Source: Luzula sylvatica (Eukaryota > Streptophyta > Magnoliopsida > Poales > Juncaceae). Taken from it: 64,000 nt of DNA. The position numbers were made by a program, and so were the translations under genes. The notes beneath the pieces are model-generated. The model was given only the letters and a program-made list of their open reading frames with translations. It did not search any database and had not been told where the DNA came from. Below, in pieces: positions 35,390 to 47,977 of the stretch. The stretch is from positions 74,448,100 to 74,512,099 of the forward strand of contig OX326958.1 in the NCBI GenBank assembly GCA_946800325.1, given 5' to 3'. Every line of letters begins with the position of its first letter. The first letter of the stretch is position 1.

Positions 35390-38300
35390 GTACTAAAAGA
35401 TACGATACAAATGATCTAAAAACACGTTATTCGAACTCCTCAAAGCGTTCAAATCTTGTTTTGAATCGAAAAACAAACTTTCTTAGTGTTTGTGAAATTT
35501 GGTGAAAAGTTATGTACTAAAAGATACGATACAAATGATCTAAAAAGACGTTATTTGAACACCTCAAAGCGTTAAAATCTTGTTTTGAATCGAAAAACAA
35601 ACTTTCTTAGTGTTTGTGAAATTTGGTGAAAAGTTATGTAGTAAAAGATACGATACAAATGATCTTGAAACACGTTATTTGAACTCCTCAAAGCGTTAAA
35701 ATCTTGTTTTGAATCGAAAAACAAACTATCTTAGTGTTTGTGAAATTTGGTGAAAAGTTATGTAGTAAAATATACGATACAAATGATCTTAAAACACGTT
35801 ATTTGAACTCCTCAAAGCGTTAAAATCTTGTTTTGAATCGAAAAACAATCTATCTTAGTGTTTGTGAAATTTGGTGAAAAGTTATGTACTAAAAGATACG
35901 ATACAAATGATCTTAAAACACGTTATTTGAACTCCTCAAAGCGTTCAAATCTTGTTTTGAATCGAAAAACAAACTATCTCAGTGTTTGTGAAATTTGGTG
36001 AAAAGTGACGTACTAAAAGATACGATACAAATGATCTAAAAACACGTTCTTTGAACTCCTCAAAGCGTTCAAATCTTGTTTTGAATCGAAAAACAAACTT
36101 TCTTAGTGTTTGTGAAATTTGGTGAAAAGTTATGTAGTAAAAGATACGATACAAATGATCTAAAAACGCGTTATTTGAACTGCTCAAAGCGTTAAAATCT
36201 TGTTTTGAATCGAAAAACAAACTATCTTAGTGTTTGTGAAATTTGGTGAAAAGTTATGTACTAAAAGATACGATACAAATGATCTAAAAACACGTTATTT
36301 GAACTCCTCAAAGCGTTCAAATCTTGTTTTGAATCGAAAAACAAACTTTCTTACTGTTTGTGAAATTTGGTGAAAAGTTATGTAGTAAAAGATACGATAC
36401 AAATGATCTAAAAACACGTTATTTGAACTGCTCAAAGCGTTAAAATCTTGTTTTGAATCGAACAACAAACTATCTTAGTGTTTGTGAAATTTGGTGAAAA
36501 GTTACGTACTAAAAGATACGATACAAATGATCTAAAAACACGTTATTTGAACACCTCAAAGCGTTAAAATCTTGTTTTGAATCGAAAAACAAACTTTCTT
36601 AGTGTTTGTGAAATTTGGTGAAAAATTATGTAGTAAAAGATACGATACAAATGATCTTGAAACACGTTATTTGAACTCCTCAAAGCGTTAAAATCTTGTT
36701 TTGAATCGAAAAACAAACTATCTTAGTGTTTGTGAAATTTGGTGAAAAGTTATGTAGTAAAATATACGATACAAATGATCTTAAAACACGTTATTTGAAC
36801 TCCTCAAAGCGTTAAAATCTTGTTTTGAATCGAAAAACAAACTATCTTAGTGTTTGTGAAATTTGGTGAAAAGTTATGTACTAAAAGATACGATACAAAT
36901 GATCTTAAAACACGTTATTTGAACTCCTCAAAGCGTTCAAATCTTGTTTTGAATCGAAAAACAAACTTTCTTAGTGTTTGTGAAGTTTGGTGAAAAGTTA
37001 TGTACTAAAAGATACGATACAAATGATCTTAAAACACGTTATTTGAACTCCTCAAAGCGTTAAAATCTTGTTTTGAATCGAAAAACAAACTTTCTTAGTG
37101 TTTGTGAAATTTGGTGAAAAGTTATGTACTAAAAGATACGATACAAATGATCTAAAAACACGTTATTTGAACACCTCAAAGCGTTAAAATCTTGTTTTGA
37201 ATCGAAAAACAAACTTTCTCAGTGTTTGTGAAATTTGGTGAAAAGTTACGTACTAAAAGATACGATACAAATGATCTAAAAACACGTTATTCGAACTCCT
37301 CAAAGCGGTCAAATCTTGTTCTTTCTTAGTGTTTGTGAAATTTGGTGAAAAGTTATGTACTAAAAGATACGATACAAATGATCTAAAAACACGTTATTTG
37401 AACACCTCAAAGCGTTAAAATCTTGTTTTGAATCGAAAAACAAACTTTCTTAGTGTTTGTGAAATTTGGTGAAAAGTTATGTAGTAAAAGATACGATACA
37501 AATGATCTTGAAACACGTTATTTGAACTCCTCAAAGCGTTAAAATCTTGTTTTGAATCGAAAAACAAACTATCTTAGTGTTTGTGAAATTTGGTGAAAAG
37601 TTATGTACTAGAAGATACGATACAAATGATCTTAAAACACGTTCTTTGAACTCCTCAAAGCGTTCAAATCTTGTTTTGAATCGAAAAACAAACTTTCTTA
37701 GTGTTTGTGAAGTTTGGTGAAAAGTTATGTACTAAAAGATACGATACAAATGATCTTAAAACACGTTATTTGAACTCCTCAAAGCGTTAAAATCTTGTTT
37801 TGAATCGAAAAACAAACTTTCTTAGTGTTTGTGAAATTTGGTGAAAAGTTATGTACTAAAAGATACGATACAAATGATCTAAAAACACGTTATTTGAACA
37901 CCTCAAAGCGTTAAAATCTTGTTTTGAATCGAAAAACAAACTTTCTTAGTGTTTGTGAAATTTGGTGAAAAGTTACGTACTAAAAGATACGATACAAATG
38001 ATCTAAAAACACGTTATTCGAACTCCTCAAAGCGTTCAAATCTTGTTTTGAATCGAAAAACAAACTTTCTTAGTGTTTGTGAAATTTGGTGAAAAGTTAT
38101 GTACTAAAAGATACGATACAAATGATCTAAAAACACGTTATTTGAACACCTCAAAGCGTTAAAATCTTGTTTTGAATCGAAAAACAAACTTTCTTAGTGT
38201 TTGTGAAATTTGGTGAAAAGTTATGTAGTAAAAGATACGATACAAATGATCTTGAAACACGTTATTTGAACTCCTCAAAGCGTTAAAATCTTGTTTTGAA

Positions 38301-39340
38301 TCGAAAAACAAACTATCTTAGTGTTTGTGAAATTTGGTGAAAAGTTATGTAGTAAAATATACGATACAAATGATCTTAAAACACGTTATTTGAACTCCTC
38401 AAAGCGTTAAAATCTTGTTTTGAATCGAAAAACAAACTATCTTAGTGTTTGTGAAATTTGGTGAAAAGTTATGTACTAAAAGATACGATACAAATGATCT
38501 TAAAACACGTTATTTGAACTCCTCAAAGCGTTCAAATCTTGTTTTGAATCGAAAAACAAACTATCTCAGTGTTTGTGAAATTTGGTGAAAAGTGACGTAC
38601 TAAAAGATACGATACAAATGATCTAAAAACACGTTCTTTGAACTCCTCAAAGCGTTCAAATCTTGTTTTGAATCGAAAAACAAACTTTCTTAGTGTTTGT
38701 GAAATTTGGTGAAAAGTTATGTAGTAAAAGATACGATACAAATGATCTAAAAACGCGTTATTTGAACTGCTCAAAGCGTTAAAATCTTGTTTTGAATCGA
38801 AAAACAAACTATCTTAGTGTTTGTGAAATTTGGTGAAAAGTTATGTACTAAAAGATACGATACAAATGATCTAAAAACACGTTATTTGAACTCCTCAAAG
38901 CGTTCAAATCTTGTTTTGAATCGAAAAACAAACTTTCTTACTGTTTGTGAAATTTGGTGAAAAGTTATGTAGTAAAAGATACGATACAAATGATCTAAAA
39001 ACACGTTATTTGAACTGCTCAAAGCGTTAAAATCTTGTTTTGAATCGAAAAACAAACTATCTTAGTGTTTGTGAAATTTGGTGAAAAGTTACGTACTAAA
39101 AGATACGATACAAATGATCTAAAAACACGTTATTTGAACACCTCAAAGCGTTAAAATCTTGTTTTGAATCGAAAAACAAACTTTCTTAGTGTTTGTGAAA
39201 TTTGGTGAAAAGTTATGTAGTAAAAGATACGATACAAATGATCTTGAAACACGTTATTTGATCTCCTCAAAGCGTTAAAATCTTGTTTTGAATCGAAAAA
39301 CAAACTATCTTAGTGTTTGTGAAATTTGGTGAAAAGTTAC
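35390..39340 (+). repeat. 3,951-bp block, copy 2
   Basis: It has the same marker order as 28215-32165 at offset 7,175, including 'gaacaacaaac' (about 36,462), 'gaaaaattatg' (about 36,625) and the 17-bp deletion at 37,320. Confidence 0.82.
37320..37321 (+). other. 17-bp deletion breakpoint, copy 2
   Basis: The junction is identical to that at 30,145, including the neighbouring 'gcggtc' variant, at an offset of 7,175 bp. The deletion was copied along with its block. Confidence 0.95.
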
Positions 39341-42300
39341 GTACTAAAAGATACGATACAAATGATCTTAAAACACGTTATTCGAACTCCTCAAAGCGTT
39401 CAAATCTTGTTTTGAATCGAAAAACAAACTTTCTTAGTGTTTGTGAAATTTGGTGAAAAGTTATGTACTAAAAGATACGATACAAATGATCTAAAAAGAC
39501 GTTATTTGAACACCTCAAAGCGTTAAAATCTTGTTTTGAATCGAAAAACAAACTTTCTTAGTGTTTGTGAAATTTGGTGAAAAGTTATGTAGTAAAAGAT
39601 ACGATACAAATGATCTTGAAACACGTTATTTGAACTCCTCAAAGCGTTAAAATCTTGTTTTGAATCGAAAAACAAACTATCTTAGTGTTTGTGAAATTTG
39701 GTGAAAAGTTATGTAGTAAAATATACGATACAAATGATCTTAAAACACGTTATTTGAACTCCTCAAAGCGTTAAAATCTTGTTTTGAATCGAAAAACAAT
39801 CTATCTTAGTGTTTGTGAAATTTGGTGAAAAGTTATGTACTAAAAGATACGATACAAATGATCTTAAAACACGTTATTTGAACTCCTCAAAGCGTTCAAA
39901 TCTTGTTTTGAATCGAAAAACAAACTATCTCAGTGTTTGTGAAATTTGGTGAAAAGTGACGTACTAAAAGATACGATACAAATGATCTAAAAACACGTTC
40001 TTTGAACTCCTCAAAGCGTTCAAATCTTGTTTTGAATCGAAAAACAAACTTTCTTAGTGTTTGTGAAATTTGGTGAAAAGTTATGTAGTAAAAGATACGA
40101 TACAAATGATCTAAAAACGCGTTATTTGAACTGCTCAAAGCGTTAAAATCTTGTTTTGAATCGAAAAACAAACTATCTTAGTGTTTGTGAAATTTGGTGA
40201 AAAGTTATGTACTAAAAGATACGATACAAATGATCTAAAAACACGTTATTTGAACTCCTCAAAGCGTTCAAATCTTGTTTTGAATCGAAAAACAAACTTT
40301 CTTACTGTTTGTGAAATTTGGTGAAAAGTTATGTAGTAAAAGATACGATACAAATGATCTAAAAACACGTTATTTGAACTGCTCAAAGCGTTAAAATCTT
40401 GTTTTGAATCGAACAACAAACTATCTTAGTGTTTGTGAAATTTGGTGAAAAGTTACGTACTAAAAGATACGATACAAATGATCTAAAAACACGTTATTTG
40501 AACACCTCAAAGCGTTAAAATCTTGTTTTGAATCGAAAAACAAACTTTCTTAGTGTTTGTGAAATTTGGTGAAAAATTATGTAGTAAAAGATACGATACA
40601 AATGATCTTGAAACACGTTATTTGAACTCCTCAAAGCGTTAAAATCTTGTTTTGAATCGAAAAACAAACTATCTTAGTGTTTGTGAAATTTGGTGAAAAG
40701 TTATGTAGTAAAATATACGATACAAATGATCTTAAAACACGTTATTTGAACTCCTCAAAGCGTTAAAATCTTGTTTTGAATCGAAAAACAAACTATCTTA
40801 GTGTTTGTGAAATTTGGTGAAAAGTTATGTACTAAAAGATACGATACAAATGATCTTAAAACACGTTATTTGAACTCCTCAAAGCGTTCAAATCTTGTTT
40901 TGAATCGAAAAACAAACTTTCTTAGTGTTTGTGAAGTTTGGTGAAAAGTTATGTACTAAAAGATACGATACAAATGATCTTAAAACACGTTATTTGAACT
41001 CCTCAAAGCGTTAAAATCTTGTTTTGAATCGAAAAACAAACTTTCTTAGTGTTTGTGAAATTTGGTGAAAAGTTATGTACTAAAAGATACGATACAAATG
41101 ATCTAAAAACACGTTATTTGAACACCTCAAAGCGTTAAAATCTTGTTTTGAATCGAAAAACAAACTTTCTCAGTGTTTGTGAAATTTGGTGAAAAGTTAC
41201 GTACTAAAAGATACGATACAAATGATCTAAAAACATGTTATTCGAACTCCTCAAAGCGGTCAAATCTTGTTCTTTCTTAGTGTTTGTGAAATTTGGTGAA
41301 AAGTTATGTACTAAAAGATACGATACAAATGATCTAAAAACACGTTATTTGAACACCTCAAAGCGTTAAAATCTTGTTTTGAATCGAAAAACAAACTTTC
41401 TTAGTGTTTGTGAAATTTGGTGAAAAGTTATGTAGTAAAAGATACGATACAAATGATCTTGAAACACGTTATTTGAACTCCTCAAAGCGTTAAAATCTTG
41501 TTTTGAATCGAAAAACAAACTATCTTAGTGTTTGTGAAATTTGGTGAAAAGTTATGTACTAGAAGATACGATACAAATGATCTTAAAACACGTTCTTTGA
41601 ACTCCTCAAAGCGTTCAAATCTTGTTTTGAATCGAAAAACAAACTTTCTTAGTGTTTGTGAAGTTTGGTGAAAAGTTATGTACTAAAAGATACGATACAA
41701 ATGATCTTAAAACACGTTATTTGAACTCCTCAAAGCGTTAAAATCTTGTTTTGAATCGAAAAACAAACTTTCTTAGTGTTTGTGAAATTTGGTGAAAAGT
41801 TATGTACTAAAAGATACGATACAAATGATCTAAAAACACGTTATTTGAACACCTCAAAGCGTTAAAATCTTGTTTTGAATCGAAAAACAAACTTTCTTAG
41901 TGTTTGTGAAATTTGGTGAAAAGTTACGTACTAAAAGATACGATACAAATGATCTAAAAACACGTTATTCGAACTCCTCAAAGCGTTCAAATCTTGTTTT
42001 GAATCGAAAAACAAACTTTCTTAGTGTTTGTGAAATTTGGTGAAAAGTTATGTACTAAAAGATACGATACAAATGATCTAAAAACACGTTATTTGAACAC
42101 CTCAAAGCGTTAAAATCTTGTTTTGAATCGAAAAACAAACTTTCTTAGTGTTTGTGAAATTTGGTGAAAAGTTATGTAGTAAAAGATACGATACAAATGA
42201 TCTTGAAACACGTTATTTGAACTCCTCAAAGCGTTAAAATCTTGTTTTGAATCGAAAAACAAACTATCTTAGTGTTTGTGAAATTTGGTGAAAAGTTATG

Positions 42301-43290
42301 TAGTAAAATATACGATACAAATGATCTTAAAACACGTTATTTGAACTCCTCAAAGCGTTAAAATCTTGTTTTGAATCGAAAAACAAACTATCTTAGTGTT
42401 TGTGAAATTTGGTGAAAAGTTATGTACTAAAAGATACGATACAAATGATCTTAAAACACGTTATTTGAACTCCTCAAAGCGTTCAAATCTTGTTTTGAAT
42501 CGAAAAACAAACTATCTCAGTGTTTGTGAAATTTGGTGAAAAGTGACGTACTAAAAGATACGATACAAATGATCTAAAAACACGTTCTTTGAACTCCTCA
42601 AAGCGTTCAAATCTTGTTTTGAATCGAAAAACAAACTTTCTTAGTGTTTGTGAAATTTGGTGAAAAGTTATGTAGTAAAAGATACGATACAAATGATCTA
42701 AAAACGCGTTATTTGAACTGCTCAAAGCGTTAAAATCTTGTTTTGAATCGAAAAACAAACTATCTTAGTGTTTGTGAAATTTGGTGAAAAGTTATGTACT
42801 AAAAGATACGATACAAATGATCTAAAAACACGTTATTTGAACTCCTCAAAGCGTTCAAATCTTGTTTTGAATCGAAAAACAAACTTTCTTACTGTTTGTG
42901 AAATTTGGTGAAAAGTTATGTAGTAAAAGATACGATACAAATGATCTAAAAACACGTTATTTGAACTGCTCAAAGCGTTAAAATCTTGTTTTGAATCGAA
43001 AAACAAACTATCTTAGTGTTTGTGAAATTTGGTGAAAAGTTACGTACTAAAAGATACGATACAAATGATCTAAAAACACGTTATTTGAACACCTCAAAGC
43101 GTTAAAATCTTGTTTTGAATCGAAAAACAAACTTTCTTAGTGTTTGTGAAATTTGGTGAAAAGTTATGTAGTAAAAGATACGATACAAATGATCTTGAAA
43201 CACGTTATTTGATCTCCTCAAAGCGTTAAAATCTTGTTTTGAATCGAAAAACAAACTATCTTAGTGTTTGTGAAATTTGGTGAAAAGTTA
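39341..43290 (+). repeat. 3,951-bp block, copy 3
   Basis: It follows copy 2 directly in tandem (offset 3,951). 'acaatctatc', 'gaacaacaaac' and 'gaaaaattatg' recur, as does the 17-bp deletion (41,271). A private C-to-T in 'aaacatgtt' lies near 41,236. The match to copy 2 ends near 43,290, where copy 3 continues with 'gtagtaaaatatac' instead of 'gttacgtact'. Confidence 0.82.
41271..41272 (+). other. 17-bp deletion breakpoint, copy 3
   Basis: The junction is identical again, 3,951 bp after copy 2. The three occurrences mark a single origin of the 3,951-bp block. Confidence 0.95.
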
Positions 43291-44133
43291 TGTAGTAAAA
43301 TATACGATACAAATGATCTTAAAACACGTTATTTGAACTCCTCAAAGCGTTAAAATCTTGTTTTGAATCGAAAAACAAACTATCTTAGTGTTTGTGAAAT
43401 TTGGTGAAAAGTTATGTACTAAAAGATACGATACAAATGATCTTAAAACACGTTATTTGAACTCCTCAAAGCGTTCAAATCTTGTTTTGAATCGAAAAAC
43501 AAACTATCTTAGTGTTTGTGAAATTTGGTGAAAAGTGACGTACTAAAAGATACGATACAAATGATCTAAAAACACGTTCTTTGAACTCCTCAAAGCGTTC
43601 AAATCTTGTTTTGAATCGAAAAACAAACTTTCTTAGTGTTTGTGAAATTTGGTGAAAAGTTATGTAGTAAAAGATACGATACAAATGATCTAAAAACGCG
43701 TTATTTGAACTGCTCAAAGCGTTAAAATCTTGTTTTGAATCGAAAAACAAACTATCTTAGTGTTTGTGAAATTTGGTGAAAAGTTATGTACTAAAAGATA
43801 CGATACAAATGATCTAAAAACACGTTATTTGAACTCCTCAAAGCGTTCAAATCTTGTTTTGAATCGAAAAACAAACTTTCTTACTGTTTGTGAAATTTGG
43901 TGAAAAGTTATGTAGTAAAAGATACGATACAAATGATCTAAAAACACGTTATTTGAACTGCTCAAAGCGTTAAAATCTTGTTTTGAATCGAAAAACAAAC
44001 TATCTTAGTGTTTGTGAAATTTGGTGAAAAGTTATGTACTAAAAGATACGATACAAATGATCTGAAAACACGTTATTTGAACTCCTCAAAGCGTTCAAAT
44101 CTTGTTTTGAATCGAAAAACAAACTTTCTTAGT

Positions 44134-47100
44134 GGTTGTGAAATTTGGTGAAAACTTATGTACTAAAAGATACGATACAAATGATCTTAAAACACGTTAT
44201 TTGAACTCCTCAAAGCGTTAAAATCTTGTTTTGAATCGAAAAACAAACTTTCTTAGTGTTTGTGAAATTTGGTGAAAAGTTATGTAGTAAAAGATATGAT
44301 ACAAATGATCTAAAAATACGTTATTTGAACTCCTCAAAGCGTTAAAATCTTGTTTTGAATCGAAAAACAAACTTTCTTAGTGTTTGAGACATTTGGTGAA
44401 AAGTTATGTACTAGAAGATACGATACAAATGATCTTAAAACACGTTATTTGAACTCCTCAAAGCGTTAAAATCTTGTTTTGAATCGAAAAACAAACTTTC
44501 TTAGTGTTTGTGACATTTGGTGAAAAGTTATGTACTAAAAGATACGATACAAATGATCTTAAAACACGTTATTTGAACCCCTCAAAGCGTTCAAATCTTG
44601 TTTTGAATCGAAAAACAAACTATCTTAGTGTTTGTGAAATTTGGTGAAAAGTTACGTACTAAAAGATACGATACAAATGATCTAAAAACACGTTCTTTGA
44701 ACTCCTCAAAGCGTTCAAATCTTGTTTTGAATCGAAAAACAAACTTTCATAGTGTTTGTGAAATTTGGTGAAAAGTTATGTAGTAAAAGATACGATACAA
44801 ATGATCTAAAAACACGTTATTTGAACTGCTCAAAGCGTTAAAATCTTGTTTTGAATCGAAAAACAAACTATCTTAGTGTTTGTGAAATTTGGTGAAAAGT
44901 TATGTACTAAAAGATACGATACAAATGATCTAAAAACACGTTATTTGAACTCCTCAAAGCGTTCAAATCTTGTTTTGAATAGGAAAACAAACTTTCTTAC
45001 TCTTTGTGAAATTTGGTGAAAAGTTATGTAGTAAAAGATACGATACAAATGATCTAAAAACACGTTATTTGAACTGCTCAAAGCGTTAAAATTTTGTTTT
45101 GAATCGAAAAACAAACTATCTTAGTGTTTGTGAAATTTGGTGAAAAGTTATGTACTAAAAGATACGATACAAATGATCTAAAAACACGTTATTTGAACTC
45201 CTCAAAGCGTTCAAATCTTGTTTTGAATCGAAAAACAAACTTTCTTAGTGTTTGTGAAGTTTGGTGAAAAGTTATGTACTAAAAGATACGATACAAATGA
45301 TCTTCAAACACGTTATTTGAACTCCTCAAAGCGTTAAAATCTTGTTTTGAATCGAAAAACAAACTTTCTTAGTGTTTGTGAAATTTGGTGAAAAGTTATG
45401 TACTAAAAGATACGATACAAATGATCTAAAAACACGTTATTTGAACACCTCAAAGCGTTAAAATCTTGTTTTGAATCGAAAAACAAACTTTCTTAGTGTT
45501 TGTGAAATTTGGTGAAAAGTTATGTAGTAAAATATACGATACAAATGATCTTAAAACACGTTATTTGAACTCCTCAAAGCGTTAAAATCTTGTTTTGAAT
45601 CGAAAAACAAACTATCTTAGTGTTTGTGAAATTTGGTGAAAAGTTATGTACTAAAAGATACGATACAAATGATCTTAAAACACGTTATTTGAACTCCTCA
45701 AAGCGTTCAAATCTTGTTTTGAATCGAAAAACAAACTATCTCAGTGTTTGTGAAATTTGGTGAAAAGTGACGTACTAAAAGATACGATACAAATGATCTA
45801 AAAACACGTTCTTTGAACTCCTCAAAGCGTTCAAATCTTGTTTTGAATCGAAAAACAAACTTTCTTAGTGTTTGTGAAATTTGGTGAAAAGTTATGTACT
45901 AAAAGATACGATACAAATGATCTAAAAACACGTTATTTGAACTCCTCAAAGCGTTCAAATCTTGTTTTGAATCGAAAAACAAACTTTCTTACTGTTTGTG
46001 AAATTTGGTGAAAAGTTATGTAGTAAAAGATACGATACAAATGATCTAAAAACACGTTATTTGAACTGCTCAAAGCGTTAAAATCTTGTTTTGAATCGAA
46101 AAACAAACTATCTTAGTGTTTGTGAAATTTGGTGAAAAGTTACGTACTAAAAGATACGATACAAATGATCTAAAAACACGTTATTTGAACACCTCAAAGC
46201 GTTAAAATCTTGTTTTGAATCGAAAAACAAACTTTCTTAGTGTTTGTGAAATTTGGTGAAAAGTTATGTAGTAAAAGATACGATACAAATGATCTTGAAA
46301 CACGTTATTTGAACTCCTCAAAGCGTTAAAATCTTGTTTTGAATCGAAAAACAAACTATCTTAGTGTTTGTGAAATTTGGTGAAAAGTTATGTAGTAAAA
46401 TATACGATACAAATGATCTTAAAACACGTTATTTGAACTCCTCAAAGCGTTCAAATCTTGTTTTGAATCGAAAAACAAACTATCTCAGTGTTTGTGAAAT
46501 TTGGTGAAAAGTGACGTACTAAAAGATACGATACAAATGATCTAAAAACACGTTCTTTGAACTCCTCAAAGCGTTCAAATCTTGTTTTGAATCGAAAAAC
46601 AAACTTTCTTAGTGTTTGTGAAATTTGGTGAAAAGTTATGTAGTAAAAGATACGATACAAATGATCTAAAAACACGTTATTTGAACTCCTCAAAGCGTTC
46701 AAATCTTGTTTTGAATCGAAAAACAAACTTTCTTACTGTTTGTGAAATTTGGTGAAAAGTTATGTAGTAAAAGATACGATACAAATGATCTAAAAACACG
46801 TTATTTGAACTGCTCAAAGCATTAAAATCTTGTTTTGAATCGAAAAACAAACTATCTTAGTGTTTGTGAAATTTGGTGAAAAGTTACGTACTAAAAGATA
46901 CGATACAAATGATCTAAAAACACGTTATTTGAACACCTCAAAGCGTTAAAATCTTGTTTTGAATCGAAAAACAAACTTTCTTAGTGTTTGTGAAATTTGG
47001 TGAAAAGTTATGTAGTAAAAGATACGATACAAATGATCTTGAAACACGTTATTTGAACTCCTCAAAGCGTTAAAATCTTGTTTTGAATCGAAAAACAAAC

Positions 47101-47977
47101 TATCTTAGTGTTTGTGAAATTTGGTGAAAAGTTATGTAGTAAAATATACGATACAAATGATCTTAAAACACGTTATTTGAACTCCTCAAAGCGTTAAAAT
47201 CTTGTTTTGAATCGAAAAACAAACTATCTCAGTGTTTGTGAAATTTGGTGAAAAGTTATGTACTAAAAGATACGATACAAATGATCTTAAAACACGTTAT
47301 TTGAACTCCTCAAAGCGTTCAAATCTTGTTTTGAATCGAAAAACAAACTATCTTAGTGTTTGTGAAATTTGGTGAAAAGTGACGTACTAAAAGATACGAT
47401 ACAAATGATCTAAAAACACGTTCTTTGAACTCCTCAAAGCGTTCAAATCTTGTTTTGAATCGAAAAACAAACTTTCTTAGTGTTTGTGAAATTTGGTGAA
47501 AAGTTATGTAGTAAAAGATACGATACAAATGATCTAAAAACGCGTTATTTGAACTGCTCAAAGCGTTAAAATCTTGTTTTGAATCGAAAAACAAACTATC
47601 TTAGTGTTTGTGAAATTTGGTGAAAAGTTATGTACTAAAAGATACGATACAAATGATCTAAAAACACGTTATTAGAACTCCTCAAAGCGTTCAAATCTTG
47701 TTTTGAATCGAAAAACAAACTTTCTTACTGTTTGTGAAATTTGGTGAAAAGTTATGTAGTAAAAGATACGATACAAATGATCTAAAAACACGTTATTTGA
47801 ACTGCTCAAAGCGTTAAAATCTTGTTTTGAATCGAAAAACAAACTATCTTAGTGTTTGTGAAATTTGGTGAAAAGTTATGTACTAAAAGATACGATACAA
47901 ATGATCTGAAAACACGTTATTTGAACTCCTCAAAGCGTTCAAATCTTGTTTTGAATCGAAAAACAAACTTTCTTAGT
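44134..47977 (+). repeat. 31-monomer HOR unit (3,844 bp), distant copy
   Basis: It matches 5869-9712 at offset 38,265, with the markers 'ttcatagtg', 'aataggaaaac' (the partner has 'aatcggaaaac'), 'ttactcttt', 'aaaattttg' and 'gatcttcaaac' (45,305), and the doubled 6-mer. Private changes include GTACT for GTAGT near 45,897 and 'aagcatt' near 46,818. Confidence 0.88.
45707..47194 (+). repeat. 6-monomer (744-bp) tandem duplication, copy set 3
   Basis: The six-monomer series at 45707-46450 repeats at 46451-47194. The first copy differs from its sisters by GTACTAAAAG in its second monomer. It matches 7442-8929 at offset 38,265. Confidence 0.88.

Larger units (their letters stand above)
32627..39801 (+). 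repeat. 7.2-kb duplication, copy 2
   Basis: This is the partner of 25575-32626. It has one additional monomer near 35,258-35,382, where 'aaaagacg' with 'gaacacctc' is inserted next to the 'tttctcag' monomer. It also keeps the internal junction at about 39,340, which equals 32,165 in copy 1, so that junction predates the duplication. Confidence 0.85.
24593..44133 (+). repeat. HOR domain lacking the GGTTG landmark (19.5 kb)
   Basis: No 'ttagtGGttg' monomer occurs in this interval. Elsewhere it appears about every 2.5-3.9 kb. The sequence is still pure 124-bp satellite. Distinctive variants are 'aatcctgtttt', 'aaaagacg', 'acaatctatc', 'gaacaacaaac' and the 17-bp deletion. Two nested duplications (7.1 kb and 3.95 kb) build most of the domain. 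Its right end merges back into the order found after about 3,250. Confidence 0.85.
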
